Source: Streptomyces netropsis
GTDB taxonomy: Bacteria > Actinomycetota > Actinomycetes > Streptomycetales > Streptomycetaceae
Direction: 5' to 3'
DNA: 64,000 nt
Assembly (NCBI RefSeq): GCF_014203545.1
Contig: NZ_JACHJG010000008.1
Span: 124,001 to 188,000 of the forward strand
Below are positions 53,382 through 62,155 of this stretch, piece after piece. Numbering within the stretch: the first letter of the stretch is position 1; each line of letters starts with the position of its first letter. The notes below the pieces were generated by a model, which did not search any database, had not been told where the DNA came from, and worked only from the letters and a program-made list of their open reading frames with translations. The position numbers and the translations under genes are program-made.

Positions 53382-54362
53382 TCAGGGCTCCTCGGGGAAG
53401 TGGCAGGCCACCTGCCGCGCCTCCCCCGGTACCGCGATCCTCAAGCGCGGGGCCTCGCTCCGGCAGATCTCCCGCGCCTTGGGGCAGCGCGGATGAAAGG
53501 TGCAGCCGGGCGGGGGCGCGGCCGGGCTCGGCGGGTCGCCGAGCAGGGTGATCCGCTCCCGCTGCCGTTCCGCGGCCGGGTCCGGGAGCGGGACGGCGGA
53601 GAGCAGGGCCCGTGTGTACGGATGGGCCGGGGCCGTGTACACCCGCTCCTTGTCGCCGACTTCGACGATCCGCCCCAGGTACATCACGGCCACCCGGTCG
53701 CACACCCGCTTCACCACCGACAGGTCGTGGGCGATGAAGAGATAGGCGAGGCCGAGCTCCCGCTGCAGCCGTTCCATCAGGTTGACGATCTGGGCCTGTA
53801 CGGAGACGTCGAGGGCCGAGACCGGCTCGTCGGCGACGATCAGGCGGGGGCCGGTGGCGAGGGAGCGGGCGATGCCGATGCGCTGCGCCTGCCCGCCGGA
53901 GAACTCGTGCGGGTAGCGGTCGATGTGCTCGGGGATGAGGCCCACGAGTGCCATCAGCTCCGCCGCCCGCTTGCGCGCCTCCGCCGCCGAATGCCCCTGC
54001 ACCAGCAGCGGGTCGGCGATGATCCGGGCTACGGTCTGGCGCGGGTTGAGGGAGGAGTGCGGGTCCTGGAAGACCATCTGCAGGTCCCGGCGGAGCGGTT
54101 TGAGTTCGCGCTGCCGGAGATGGCTGATGTCGCGGCCGTCGTAGGTGATCGATCCGGCGGTCGGTTCCAGGAGCCGTACGATCATGCGGCCGGTGGTGGA
54201 CTTCCCGCAGCCGGACTCGCCGACCAGCCCCAGGGTCTCGCCCGCCGCCACCTCGAAGGAGATGCCGTCGACGGCCCGTACGGGAGCCGCACGGCCCCGC
54301 TTGCCCGGGAAGGTCATGGTCACATCCCGGACGGAGAGCAGGGGTTCGGCCGTCGCGGTCAT
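53382..54362 (-). CDS. Oligopeptide/dipeptide ABC transporter ATP-binding protein (OppF/DppF-like)
   Basis: A 326-residue ATPase: Walker A GESGCGKST, signature EFSGGQAQRIGIARSL, Walker B LIVADEPVSALDVSVQAQ. A C-terminal Cys-containing oligopeptide-transporter motif follows (GCTFHPRCPKAREIC). It starts inside the stop of the upstream ATPase gene (ATGA overlap), so both subunits are translationally coupled. It powers import of peptides with its partner ATPase. Confidence 0.93.
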   Translation of the reverse strand: MTATAEPLLSVRDVTMTFPGKRGRAAPVRAVDGISFEVAAGETLGLVGESGCGKSTTGRMIVRLLEPTAGSITYDGRDISHLRQRELKPLRRDLQMVFQDPHSSLNPRQTVARIIADPLLVQGHSAAEARKRAAELMALVGLIPEHIDRYPHEFSGGQAQRIGIARSLATGPRLIVADEPVSALDVSVQAQIVNLMERLQRELGLAYLFIAHDLSVVKRVCDRVAVMYLGRIVEVGDKERVYTAPAHPYTRALLSAVPLPDPAAERQRERITLLGDPPSPAAPPPGCTFHPRCPKAREICRSEAPRLRIAVPGEARQVACHFPEEP

Positions 54363-55381
54363 CGGGTGCCTCCGCACGTGTGGGCAGCGGTGTGCAGGGA
54401 CAGGTGGCAGGCGACCAGATGGCCGTGGGACGGGGTGAGCTCGGGCCTGGTCCCCGTGCAGCGGGCGCGGTCGGCCGGCGTCGCGGCCGCCGCGCGCGGA
54501 CAGCGCGGCGCGAAGGCACACCCGGGGGCAGGGGTGAGCAGGGAGGGCGGGCTGCCCGGGATGGCCCGCAGCGGCTGGTCGTCGCCGTCGTCGAGGCGGG
54601 GCAGGGAGTCGAGCAGGCCCCGGGTGTAAGGGTGGGCCGGTTCGGCGAACAGGGAGTCCACCGGGGCCTGTTCGGCCACTCGGCCGCCGTACATCACCAG
54701 CACGTCCTGGGCGACGCGGGCGACGACGCCCAGGTCGTGCGTGATCATGACGACGGCGAGTCCGCGCTCCTCCTGCAGCCGGGCGATCAGCTCCAGGATC
54801 TGCGCTTGGACGGTGACGTCGAGGGCGGTGGTCGGCTCGTCGGCGATGAGCAGCTCGGGTTCGCAGGCGAGCGCCATGGCGATCATGACGCGCTGTCGCA
54901 TGCCGCCGGAGAACTGGTGCGGGTACTCCCCCGCCCGGCGTGCGGGCTCCGGGATGCCGACTTCGCCGAGCATCTCGACGGCCCGTCTGCGGGCGGCCGC
55001 GCGGCGGGAGCCGAAGTGGACGCGGTGGTGTTCGGCGATCTGCTCGCCGACGGTGTAGTAGGGGTGAAGGCTGGAGAGCGGGTCCTGGAAGATCATCGCC
55101 ATCCGGCGGCCGCGCAGCCGGCGCAGTTCACGTTCGGGGAGGCCCACGAGTTCCCGGCCGTCGAGGGTGATGGAGCCGGTGACCTCGGCGTCGGTGTGCA
55201 GGCCCATGACCGCCATGGAGGTGACGGACTTGCCGGACCCGGATTCGCCGACGATGCCCAGGGTCCGGCCGCGGTGCACCGTCAGGGCGAGGGAGTCCAC
55301 GACGCGTGCGGGGCCGTGCTTCGTGGGGAAGGTGACGTTGAGGTCCTTCACGTGGAGCAGGGGCGGCTGTGGGGCGGCCAT
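54359..55381 (-). CDS. Oligopeptide/dipeptide ABC transporter ATP-binding protein (OppD/DppD-like)
   Basis: A 340-residue ATPase: Walker A GESGSGKSV, signature QFSGGMRQRVMIAMAL, Walker B LLIADEPTTALDVTVQAQ, C-terminal GCAFAPRCPRA motif. Overlaps both neighbours by four bases (ATGA). It is the second nucleotide-binding subunit of the five-gene importer. Confidence 0.93.
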   Translation of the reverse strand: MAAPQPPLLHVKDLNVTFPTKHGPARVVDSLALTVHRGRTLGIVGESGSGKSVTSMAVMGLHTDAEVTGSITLDGRELVGLPERELRRLRGRRMAMIFQDPLSSLHPYYTVGEQIAEHHRVHFGSRRAAARRRAVEMLGEVGIPEPARRAGEYPHQFSGGMRQRVMIAMALACEPELLIADEPTTALDVTVQAQILELIARLQEERGLAVVMITHDLGVVARVAQDVLVMYGGRVAEQAPVDSLFAEPAHPYTRGLLDSLPRLDDGDDQPLRAIPGSPPSLLTPAPGCAFAPRCPRAAAATPADRARCTGTRPELTPSHGHLVACHLSLHTAAHTCGGTR

Positions 55382-56367
55382 CAGTACCTCACTCGCGGGT
55401 CGACGACGGCGTAGAGCAGGTCGACGGCCAGGTTGGCGACGACGATGAAGGCGGCGGCCAGCAGGGTGACGCCGAGGATGACCGGCTGGTCGCCGGTGGA
55501 CAGTGCGCCGTAGAAGAGCCGCCCGATGCCGGGGAGTCCGAAGATGGACTCGGTGATGACCGCACCGGCGAGCAGTCCGCCGAGGTCCATACCGAAGAGG
55601 GTGAGGATCGGGGTCATGCCCGCCCGCAGCCCGTGTTTGACGACGACGGTGCGGCGCGGCAGGCCCTTGGCGCGGGCGGTGCGGATGTAGGGCTCCGCCA
55701 TGGTCTCGATCATCGAATTGCGGCTCTGGCGCGCGTACATCGCGGCGTACAGCACGGCCAGCGCCAGCCAGGGCAGGAGCAGGTTCGACGCCCAGTCCAG
55801 GGGGTCGTGGCCGAACGGGACGTACTGCGGGTAGGGCAGCAGTCCGGCCACCCGGATGAGGCCGTAGATGAGCATCATCGAGGTGAAGTAGACGGGCAGG
55901 GAGGCGGCGGCGACGGCGCCGACCATCAGGGCGCGGTCGGTGAGGGTGTCCTTGTGCAGCGCCGCGGTGACCCCTGCCGTGAGTCCGAGCAGCAGCCAGA
56001 GCACGGCCGCACCCAGGGCGAGGGACGCCGAGACCGGCAGGCGGTCCATGAGCAGGTCCCAGACGGCCTGGGAGTTCTCGTAGGAGTAGCCGAGGCAGGG
56101 GAAGTCGCAGTGCAGGGCGTACTGACCGCTGCCCACGGTCCGGCCGGTGAAGATGCCGGTGACGAAGTCCGCGAACTGCCGCCACAGTGGCTGGTCGAGG
56201 CCCATGTGGGCGCGGATCGCGGTCAGTCGTTCCGTGCTGCACGACTTGCCGCAGGCGGCGGCCGCGGGGTCGGAGGGCAGCACGTAGAAGATGGTGAAGG
56301 TGACGGCGGCGATGGCGATGAGCACCCCGATGACGCCGAGGAGCCGGCGGCCGATGTAGAGGATCAT
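55381..56367 (-). CDS. Peptide ABC transporter permease (DppB/OppB-like)
   Basis: A 328-residue inner-membrane permease with about six TM helices. MILYIGRRLLGVIGVLIAIA is the DppB-type N-terminus and the EAA loop lies in EPYIRTARAKGLPRRTVVVKHGLR in outline. Overlaps both neighbours by a few bases. Forms the channel with the second permease. Confidence 0.93.
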   Translation of the reverse strand: MILYIGRRLLGVIGVLIAIAAVTFTIFYVLPSDPAAAACGKSCSTERLTAIRAHMGLDQPLWRQFADFVTGIFTGRTVGSGQYALHCDFPCLGYSYENSQAVWDLLMDRLPVSASLALGAAVLWLLLGLTAGVTAALHKDTLTDRALMVGAVAAASLPVYFTSMMLIYGLIRVAGLLPYPQYVPFGHDPLDWASNLLLPWLALAVLYAAMYARQSRNSMIETMAEPYIRTARAKGLPRRTVVVKHGLRAGMTPILTLFGMDLGGLLAGAVITESIFGLPGIGRLFYGALSTGDQPVILGVTLLAAAFIVVANLAVDLLYAVVDPRVRY

Positions 56368-57299
56368 GCGCGGCCGCTCCTGGGGTCGAGGACGTCGCGC
56401 AGCGCGTCGCCGAGCAGGGTGAAGGCGAGCACCGTCAGGAACAGGCAGGTGCTCGGGATGACGAAGTACATGGGGTCGGTGTCGTAGAAGGCGACGCTCT
56501 CGGCGATCATCTGCCCCCACGAGGGGGTGGGCGGTCGGACGCCGACGCCCAGGTAGCTCAACGCCGCCTCGGTGGCGATCATGCCGGGGATGATGAGGGT
56601 GGTGTACGCGATGACGGGCCCGAGGACGCCGGGGAGGATGTCGCGGGTGAGGATGCGCCAGGGCCCCGAGCCGCTGACGCGGGCGGCGTCGACGTACTCG
56701 CGGTGTTTGAGCGAGAGGGTCTGGCCGCGGACGACGCGGGCGATGCCGGGCCAGCCGAACAGCCCGATGACGGCGGTCATCAGCACGATCCGGTTGACGT
56801 CCTTCGCCACCGACATCATCGCGATCATGAAGATGAGGGAGGGGAAGGACATGGTGAGGTCCATCAGGCGGGAGAGGACGGTGTCGGTGCGGCCGCCGAA
56901 GTAGCCGGCCGCGATACCGGCCGCCGTTCCGGCGACGACGACGATCGCGGTGGCGGTCAGGGCGATGAGGAGCGATACCTGGGCTCCGTGGACGACCCGG
57001 GCGAAGAGGTCGCGGCCGGTGACGGGTTCCACGCCGAGCCAGTGGTCGGCGGAGATGCCGCCGAGCGGGCCGAGGGGCTGGCCGCCGAGGTAGGGGTCGA
57101 CGGCGCTCTTGTCGAACTCCTCGGGTGTCCAGCCGGCGAGTGAGCTCAGCAGCGGGGCTCCCGCGGCCATGAGCAGGAAGAGCGCGACGACGAGGAGCGA
57201 GATCCGCACGGAGGCGCGCCGGCCCAGTTCGGTGCGGGCGAGCCGCCAGGGGCCGCTGCCCGAGGGGACGCCGGCCGCCGGGGGTGTGATGGTGGTCAT
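56364..57299 (-). CDS. Peptide ABC transporter permease (DppC/OppC-like)
   Basis: A 311-residue permease with six TM helices. LGVEPVTGRDLFARVVHGAQ and the EAA loop REYVDAARVSGSGPWRIL are characteristic. It starts 14 bases after the binding-protein stop and overlaps the next permease by ATGA. Confidence 0.93.
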   Translation of the reverse strand: MTTITPPAAGVPSGSGPWRLARTELGRRASVRISLLVVALFLLMAAGAPLLSSLAGWTPEEFDKSAVDPYLGGQPLGPLGGISADHWLGVEPVTGRDLFARVVHGAQVSLLIALTATAIVVVAGTAAGIAAGYFGGRTDTVLSRLMDLTMSFPSLIFMIAMMSVAKDVNRIVLMTAVIGLFGWPGIARVVRGQTLSLKHREYVDAARVSGSGPWRILTRDILPGVLGPVIAYTTLIIPGMIATEAALSYLGVGVRPPTPSWGQMIAESVAFYDTDPMYFVIPSTCLFLTVLAFTLLGDALRDVLDPRSGRA

Positions 57300-57313
57300 G
57301 GGGGTACCGGTCC

Positions 57314-59062
57314 TCAGCCCTGGCTCTTGGCGGGGTCCTTGAGGCCGACCGTGGCGTAGTCGATCTGGCCGCCGAAGGAGGTGTGCCCGTACGCGCCCGC
57401 GATGTTGGTGCCCAGGACCAGCGGCCAGCGGCGGATCAGCACCGGCACGGCCGGGGCTTTGGCGAGGATGTCGCCGTCCAGCCGCTGCCAGGCCCGGCCG
57501 GCCTGCTTGGCGTCGGTCATGGCGGCGATCTCGTCCATGCGCTTCATCGTCGCTGTGTCGCGGAAGAGGGAGTGGTTGCCGGAGTTGCCCTTCTCCTTGA
57601 TGAAGCGACCGTCGAAGACGAAGGGCAGGAAGGTGGAGCCGGAGGGGTAGTCGGGGCACCAGCCGGTGTAGACCATGTCGGTACGGTTCTTGGTGTCGCC
57701 GATGGTGGCGTAGAAGGCGGACGGGTCCACGGTCTCGATGGTGACCTTGATGCCGGCCTTGGCGAGGGACTGCTGTATCGCCTCGGCCCGGCCCTTGTCG
57801 CCGGACGAGACCGTGATCTTGGTGGAGAAGCCGTCCTGCTTGCCGGCCTCCTTCAGCAGCTGCTTGGCCTTCTCGACGTCGCCGGTGGCGGGGATCTTCA
57901 GGGTGTCGGGCTGCCTGCCGCCGAAGAGCGCGGCCGGCATGTAGGCGGTGGAGGGGTCGTTGAAGGCGGGGCCGCCGGAGGCCGTCAGGACGGCGTCCCG
58001 GTCGAGGGCGTACTGCACGGCCCTGCGGACCTTGACGTTGTCGAAGGGGGCCCGGCCGGTGTGCATCTGGACCATGTCCGTGCAGTTCTGGGACTCGGCG
58101 AGCAGTCGCTTCCGTACCTCGGCCCTGGGCAGCACCTTGGCCGCGCTCTCCGGCCGCAGGGCGTACCAGGGGACGGCGGAGGCGTCGGCGCCCTGGCTCG
58201 CGATCATCCGGTCGTCGATCTGGTTCGCCTTGAGCCCCATAAGGACGACCAGCTTGTCCGGGTGCGCCTTGCGCACCTCGTCGGTCTTCGGGTCCCACTT
58301 GTCGTTGCGTACGAGGACGAGCTTCTTGCCCCGGTCGTAGGAGTCGATCTTGTAGGGCCCGGAGGAGAAGGGCCGGTTGTCGTACCGCGGGCCCTTGTCC
58401 TGCCCCTGGGGTACGGGCGCGAAGGTCGGCATCACCGTGGCGCTGGGGAACTCCGCGAAGGGCTTGTTCAGTTCGAAGACGATGGTGTGGTCGTCCGGGG
58501 TCCTGACGGAGTCCAGGTGCTTGCCCTGGGCGGGGCCGCGGTAGCCCTCGACGCCGGAGAGATAGCGGGCCGCGTAGTCGGCGCCGCCGGGGAGGTCGGG
58601 AGAGAAGGACCGCTCCACGTTGTATTTCACGTCCCGCGCGGTGACGGGCGAGCCGTCCTCGTACTGCACCCCCTTCTTGAGGTGGAACGTCCACGTCCTG
58701 GCGCCGTTGGAGGAGGTGCCGAGGTCGGTGGCGAGGTCGGGCACCAGCTGATTGCCCGGTGTGCCGGGGGCCGACTTGTAGGTCACCAGCGTCCGGTAGA
58801 GCAGCCGGGTCCCGAAGTCCATTTCGCTCATGACCCAGTTGCGAGCCGGGTCGAGGTGGGTGAAGTCCTGGTTGGACAGCACGGTGAGCGTGCCGCCCTT
58901 CTGCGGGGTGCCGCCGATCACGGAGCCCTCGCCGGCGACGGCGGGGTTCTTGCCGTTCCTGCCGTCGCCTCCTGCCTGCTTCCCGCCGGAACATCCGGCC
59001 GCGCCGAGCGCGAGGGGGGCCGCCAGTACGGCGGCGAGGGCGGTACAGGTGCGCTTGTTCAT
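57314..59062 (-). CDS. Peptide ABC transporter substrate-binding lipoprotein (SBP family 5)
   Basis: A 582-residue lipoprotein. The signal peptide ends in lipobox LGAAGC (Cys about residue 24). The family signature is WTFHLKKGVQYEDGSPVTARDVKYNVERSF in outline, plus ending segments with SGPYKIDSYDRGKKLVLVRN. It captures peptides outside the membrane for the permease and leads the five-gene operon. Its promoter carries the element shared with collagenase, which suggests collagen-derived peptides as cargo. Confidence 0.93.
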   Translation of the reverse strand: MNKRTCTALAAVLAAPLALGAAGCSGGKQAGGDGRNGKNPAVAGEGSVIGGTPQKGGTLTVLSNQDFTHLDPARNWVMSEMDFGTRLLYRTLVTYKSAPGTPGNQLVPDLATDLGTSSNGARTWTFHLKKGVQYEDGSPVTARDVKYNVERSFSPDLPGGADYAARYLSGVEGYRGPAQGKHLDSVRTPDDHTIVFELNKPFAEFPSATVMPTFAPVPQGQDKGPRYDNRPFSSGPYKIDSYDRGKKLVLVRNDKWDPKTDEVRKAHPDKLVVLMGLKANQIDDRMIASQGADASAVPWYALRPESAAKVLPRAEVRKRLLAESQNCTDMVQMHTGRAPFDNVKVRRAVQYALDRDAVLTASGGPAFNDPSTAYMPAALFGGRQPDTLKIPATGDVEKAKQLLKEAGKQDGFSTKITVSSGDKGRAEAIQQSLAKAGIKVTIETVDPSAFYATIGDTKNRTDMVYTGWCPDYPSGSTFLPFVFDGRFIKEKGNSGNHSLFRDTATMKRMDEIAAMTDAKQAGRAWQRLDGDILAKAPAVPVLIRRWPLVLGTNIAGAYGHTSFGGQIDYATVGLKDPAKSQG

Positions 59063-59115
59063 CAGTGGTCACTCCGTGAACAGTCGAACAGTCAGCTGAC
59101 TGAAATGTGACCCGT

Positions 59116-59144
59116 AACATAGTAATGTGAAATTGCACTGACAA
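59116..59144 (-). promoter_or_regulatory. Transporter-operon promoter with shared 19-bp element
   Basis: On the minus strand, -35 TTGTCA (59139-59144) and -10 TATGTT (59116-59121) are 17 bp apart. The element AGTAATGTGAAATTGCACT (59121-59139, plus strand) matches 14 of 19 positions of the collagenase copy, including the whole AGTAATGTGAAAT half. The divergent Xaa-Pro peptidase gene starts 52 bases away and may be under the same control. Confidence 0.78.
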
Positions 59145-59190
59145 GGTGTCAGTCACTCCGTTATCCACCTGTGTCCGAGGAGGAGTCCCC

Positions 59191-60561
59191 ATGAACGAAC
59201 CAGCGGTCGCCGCGCTCCGCACGGTAAGTCACGACCTGCCCGTTTCACCGGAGTTCGAGACCTTCATGGCCGGCGACTGGGCGGCGACCCCGCTGCCCGC
59301 CGACATCCGGCTACCCGTGGCGGACATCACCGCCGCACGCCGGAAGAGGCTCTCCGCGCTCTTTCCGGGCGAGCGGCTGATCGTGCCGGCGGGGGAACTG
59401 AAGGTCCGCTCCAACGACTGCGACCACCGCTTCCGGCCGCACAGCGCCTACGCGTGGCTGACCGGGCTGACCGGCGAGGACCAGGCCGGTCACGTACTGG
59501 TCCTGGAGCCGGACGGCCCGCACCGGCACGAGGCGGTGCTCTACGTGCGGCCGCGCTCTCCGCGCGACGGCGCGGAGTTCTACCGCGACCGGCGCTACGG
59601 CGAGTTCTGGGTCGGCGCGCGCCCCGACCTCGGCGAGAGCGAGCGCATGACCGGCATCCGCTGCGCCCACCGGGACACCTACGACCAACTGCCGCCCGGG
59701 CGCGACGCGTCCCGCGACACCGACCTGGCCGCCGCCCTGAGCGAACTGCGGCTGGTCAAGGACGCGTGGGAGGTCGAGCAGCTGCAACTGGCCGTGGACC
59801 ACACCGCCGCCGGCTTCACGGACGTCGTGCGGGCGCTGCCCCGCGCGCTGGCACACCCGCGCGGCGAGCGGTGGATCGAGGGCGTCTTCGCCCTGCGCGC
59901 CCGCACGGAGGGCAACGGCACCGGCTACGAGACCATCGCCGCGTCGGGCGCGCACGCGTGCGTGCTGCACTGGATACGCAACGACGGGCGGCTGAACCCC
60001 CGCGAACTGCTGCTTCTGGACGCCGGCGTGGAGACCGACACCCTCTACACCTCCGACATCACCCGCACCCTGCCGTTGTCCGGGCGCTTCTCGCCCGTCC
60101 AGCGGCAGGTCTACGAACTCGTCCTCGCCGCCCAGGAGGCGGGCATCGCCGCGCTCAAGCCGGGTGCGAGCTTCCGCGACTTCCACCGGGCCGGCATGCG
60201 GGTGATCGCGGAGGGCCTCGCCGAGTGGGGCGTGCTGCGGAGCGCCGAAGGTGACCTCCACCGCCGCTACACCCTGTGCAGCAGCGGGCACATGCTCGGC
60301 CTCGACGTCCACGACTGCGCCCAGGCGCGGGCGGACGCCTACCTCGACGGCGTCCTGGAGGAGGGGCAGGTGCTCACCGTCGAACCCGGGCTCTACCTCC
60401 AGCCCGACGACGAGACGCTGCCGGCCGCGCTGCGCGGGATCGGGGTGCGCATCGAGGACGACCTGGTGATCACCGCCGACGGGGCGCGGTTGATGTCGGG
60501 GGCACTGCCGCGGACCCCGGACGCGATCGAGGCGTGGATGGGCGAACTGATGGAAGGGTGA
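59191..60561 (+). CDS. Xaa-Pro aminopeptidase (M24 family, aminopeptidase P)
   Basis: A 456-residue di-metal enzyme that removes the N-terminal residue before proline. Ligands: Asp277 and Asp289 (LLLDAGVETDTLYTSDITRT), His367 (SGHMLGLDVHD), Glu398 (VEPGLYL) and Glu422 (RIEDD). The N-terminal AMP_N domain (RRKRLSALFPGERLIVPAG) is present. ATG 59191 follows GAGGAGGAG. Divergent from the peptide importer: it would digest imported Pro- or Hyp-rich collagen peptides. Confidence 0.93.
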   Translation: MNEPAVAALRTVSHDLPVSPEFETFMAGDWAATPLPADIRLPVADITAARRKRLSALFPGERLIVPAGELKVRSNDCDHRFRPHSAYAWLTGLTGEDQAGHVLVLEPDGPHRHEAVLYVRPRSPRDGAEFYRDRRYGEFWVGARPDLGESERMTGIRCAHRDTYDQLPPGRDASRDTDLAAALSELRLVKDAWEVEQLQLAVDHTAAGFTDVVRALPRALAHPRGERWIEGVFALRARTEGNGTGYETIAASGAHACVLHWIRNDGRLNPRELLLLDAGVETDTLYTSDITRTLPLSGRFSPVQRQVYELVLAAQEAGIAALKPGASFRDFHRAGMRVIAEGLAEWGVLRSAEGDLHRRYTLCSSGHMLGLDVHDCAQARADAYLDGVLEEGQVLTVEPGLYLQPDDETLPAALRGIGVRIEDDLVITADGARLMSGALPRTPDAIEAWMGELMEG

Positions 60562-60584
60562 GAAGAGTTATCCGGGGACGACCC

Positions 60585-60616
60585 TTGGCAGCGGTAGTGC
60601 AATGTGAAATATTACT
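60585..60616 (+). promoter_or_regulatory. Dehydrogenase-operon promoter with related operator; leaderless start
   Basis: -35 TTGGCA (60585-60590) and -10 AATATT (60608-60613) are 17 bp apart. A 21-base element (60596-60616) beginning AGTGCAATGTGAAAT and ending ATTACT shares the core AATGTGAAAT with the other two sites. The GTG start at 60620 lies six bases after the -10, so the transcript is probably leaderless. Confidence 0.65.
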
Positions 60617-60619
60617 GCT

Positions 60620-61768
60620 GTGCCCACGAGAAACTCCTCGGACGTCATCGTCGTCGGAGCGGGCGTGATCGGCGCCGCCTGCGCCTATTACGCCGCCCGT
60701 TCCGGCCTCTCCGTCACCGTGATCGACCGTGGTCCCGTCGCGGGCGGGACCACGGGGGCCGGCGAAGGCAACCTGCTGGTCTCGGACAAGGAGCCCGGCC
60801 CCGAACTCGATCTGGCCCTGCTCTCCACACGCTTGTGGCGGGAGCTGTCCGAACGGCTCCCGGCGGGCATCGAGTTCGAGGCGAAGGGCGGACTGGTCGT
60901 CGCCTCAGGCGATCCGGGGATGAATGCCCTGCGGGACTTCGCCGCGGCGCAGACGAAGGCGGGCGTGCAGGCCGACGAGGTCCCGGCTCCCCTGCTGCGC
61001 GATCTGGAACCGCACCTCTCCCCCGCCCTCACGGGCGGTTTCCACTACCCCCAGGACGCCCAGGTCCAACCCGCCCTCGCTGCCGCCCACCTGCTGCGCG
61101 CCTCGGGCGCCCGCATCCGCACCGGCGAGGAGGTCACCGCGGTCCTCACCGGCGCGGGCGGCGAAGTGCGGGGCGTACGGACACCGGCCGGCGATCTCCA
61201 CGCGCCGTACGTGGTGAACGCGGCAGGCACCTGGGGCGGCGAACTGGCCCGGCTCGCGGGGGCCTTCCTGCCGGTGATGCCGCGCCGGGGCTTCGTGCTC
61301 GTCACCGAACCGCTGCCGCGCGTCGTGCGGCACAAGGTGTACGCGGCCGACTACGTCGCCGATGTGGCGAGCGGCTCGGCGGCCCTGCAGACCTCGGCCG
61401 TGGTCGAGGGCACCCCGGCGGGGCCGGTCCTGATCGGCGCCAGCCGTGAACGGGTCGGCTTCGACCGCACCCTGTCGGTGGAGGTGCTCCGACGCCTCGC
61501 CGACGGGGCCACCGCCCTGTTCCCGATGCTGGCCAAGGTGCGGGCGATACGGACCTACACGGGGTTCCGCCCGTATCTGCCGGACCATCTGCCCGCGATC
61601 GGAGCCGATCCCGGCGTGCCCGGACTGCTGCACGCCTGTGGCCACGAAGGCGCGGGGATCGGCCTCGCCCCGGCCACCGGTCTGCTCGTCGCCCGACTGC
61701 TGACGGGCGACGAACCGCCCTTGGACGTACGGCCGTTCCTTCCCGGCCGGTTCGCGCCCGCCGCCTGA
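60620..61768 (+). CDS. FAD-dependent oxidoreductase (DadA/LhpB-like; putative D-hydroxyproline dehydrogenase subunit)
   Basis: A 382-residue DAO-family flavoprotein. DVIVVGAGVIGAACAYYAAR is the FAD motif. VRAIRTYTGFRPYLPDHLPAIGADPGVPGLLHACGHEGAGIGLAP in outline is the typical C-terminus. GTG 60620 has no Shine-Dalgarno site and the -10 is six bases upstream. In hydroxyproline-degrading bacteria a protein of this type (LhpB) forms D-hydroxyproline dehydrogenase with a 2Fe-2S protein and a second flavoprotein. Exactly these follow here. The assignment is by gene order and family; sarcosine- or opine-type substrates remain possible. Confidence 0.83.
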   Translation: MPTRNSSDVIVVGAGVIGAACAYYAARSGLSVTVIDRGPVAGGTTGAGEGNLLVSDKEPGPELDLALLSTRLWRELSERLPAGIEFEAKGGLVVASGDPGMNALRDFAAAQTKAGVQADEVPAPLLRDLEPHLSPALTGGFHYPQDAQVQPALAAAHLLRASGARIRTGEEVTAVLTGAGGEVRGVRTPAGDLHAPYVVNAAGTWGGELARLAGAFLPVMPRRGFVLVTEPLPRVVRHKVYAADYVADVASGSAALQTSAVVEGTPAGPVLIGASRERVGFDRTLSVEVLRRLADGATALFPMLAKVRAIRTYTGFRPYLPDHLPAIGADPGVPGLLHACGHEGAGIGLAPATGLLVARLLTGDEPPLDVRPFLPGRFAPAA

Positions 61769-61840
61769 CTCCTTGACCGTCCCCTTCTGCCCCTGTCTCA
61801 TCGCGTCTGTTCCCGTCCCGTCCCCGAGAGGAGGCCCGCA

Positions 61841-62155
61841 GTGACCCGTACCCCCGCCGACCTGGTCAGGGCGGAGCCCGGTCCGCCGTTCGAGATCACC
61901 TTCGACGGCCGTACGGTCACCGCCCTGCCCGGCCAGTCCATCGCCGCCGCACTGTGGGGGGCCGGCATCCTCGCCTGGCGCACCACACGCGAAGGCGGCC
62001 GCCCGCGCGGGGCGTTCTGCGGCATCGGGCAGTGCTACGACTGCCTCGCCACCGTCAACGGGGAACCCAACCGACGGGCATGCCTGGTGCCCGCCCGGCC
62101 CGGCGACGCGATCACCACCCAGGAAGGCCACGGCCATGCCGAGCTCAGCGTCTGA
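61841..62155 (+). CDS. Small (2Fe-2S)-binding subunit (LhpF/HcnA-like)
   Basis: A 104-residue ferredoxin-like protein. FCGIGQCYDCLATVNGEPNR followed by AC supplies the four cluster Cys (C-x4-C-x2-C-x12-C). GTG 61841 follows GAGGAGG. It overlaps the next gene by 20 bases. Role: electron transfer between the two flavoprotein subunits of the dehydrogenase. Confidence 0.88.
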   Translation: MTRTPADLVRAEPGPPFEITFDGRTVTALPGQSIAAALWGAGILAWRTTREGGRPRGAFCGIGQCYDCLATVNGEPNRRACLVPARPGDAITTQEGHGHAELSV

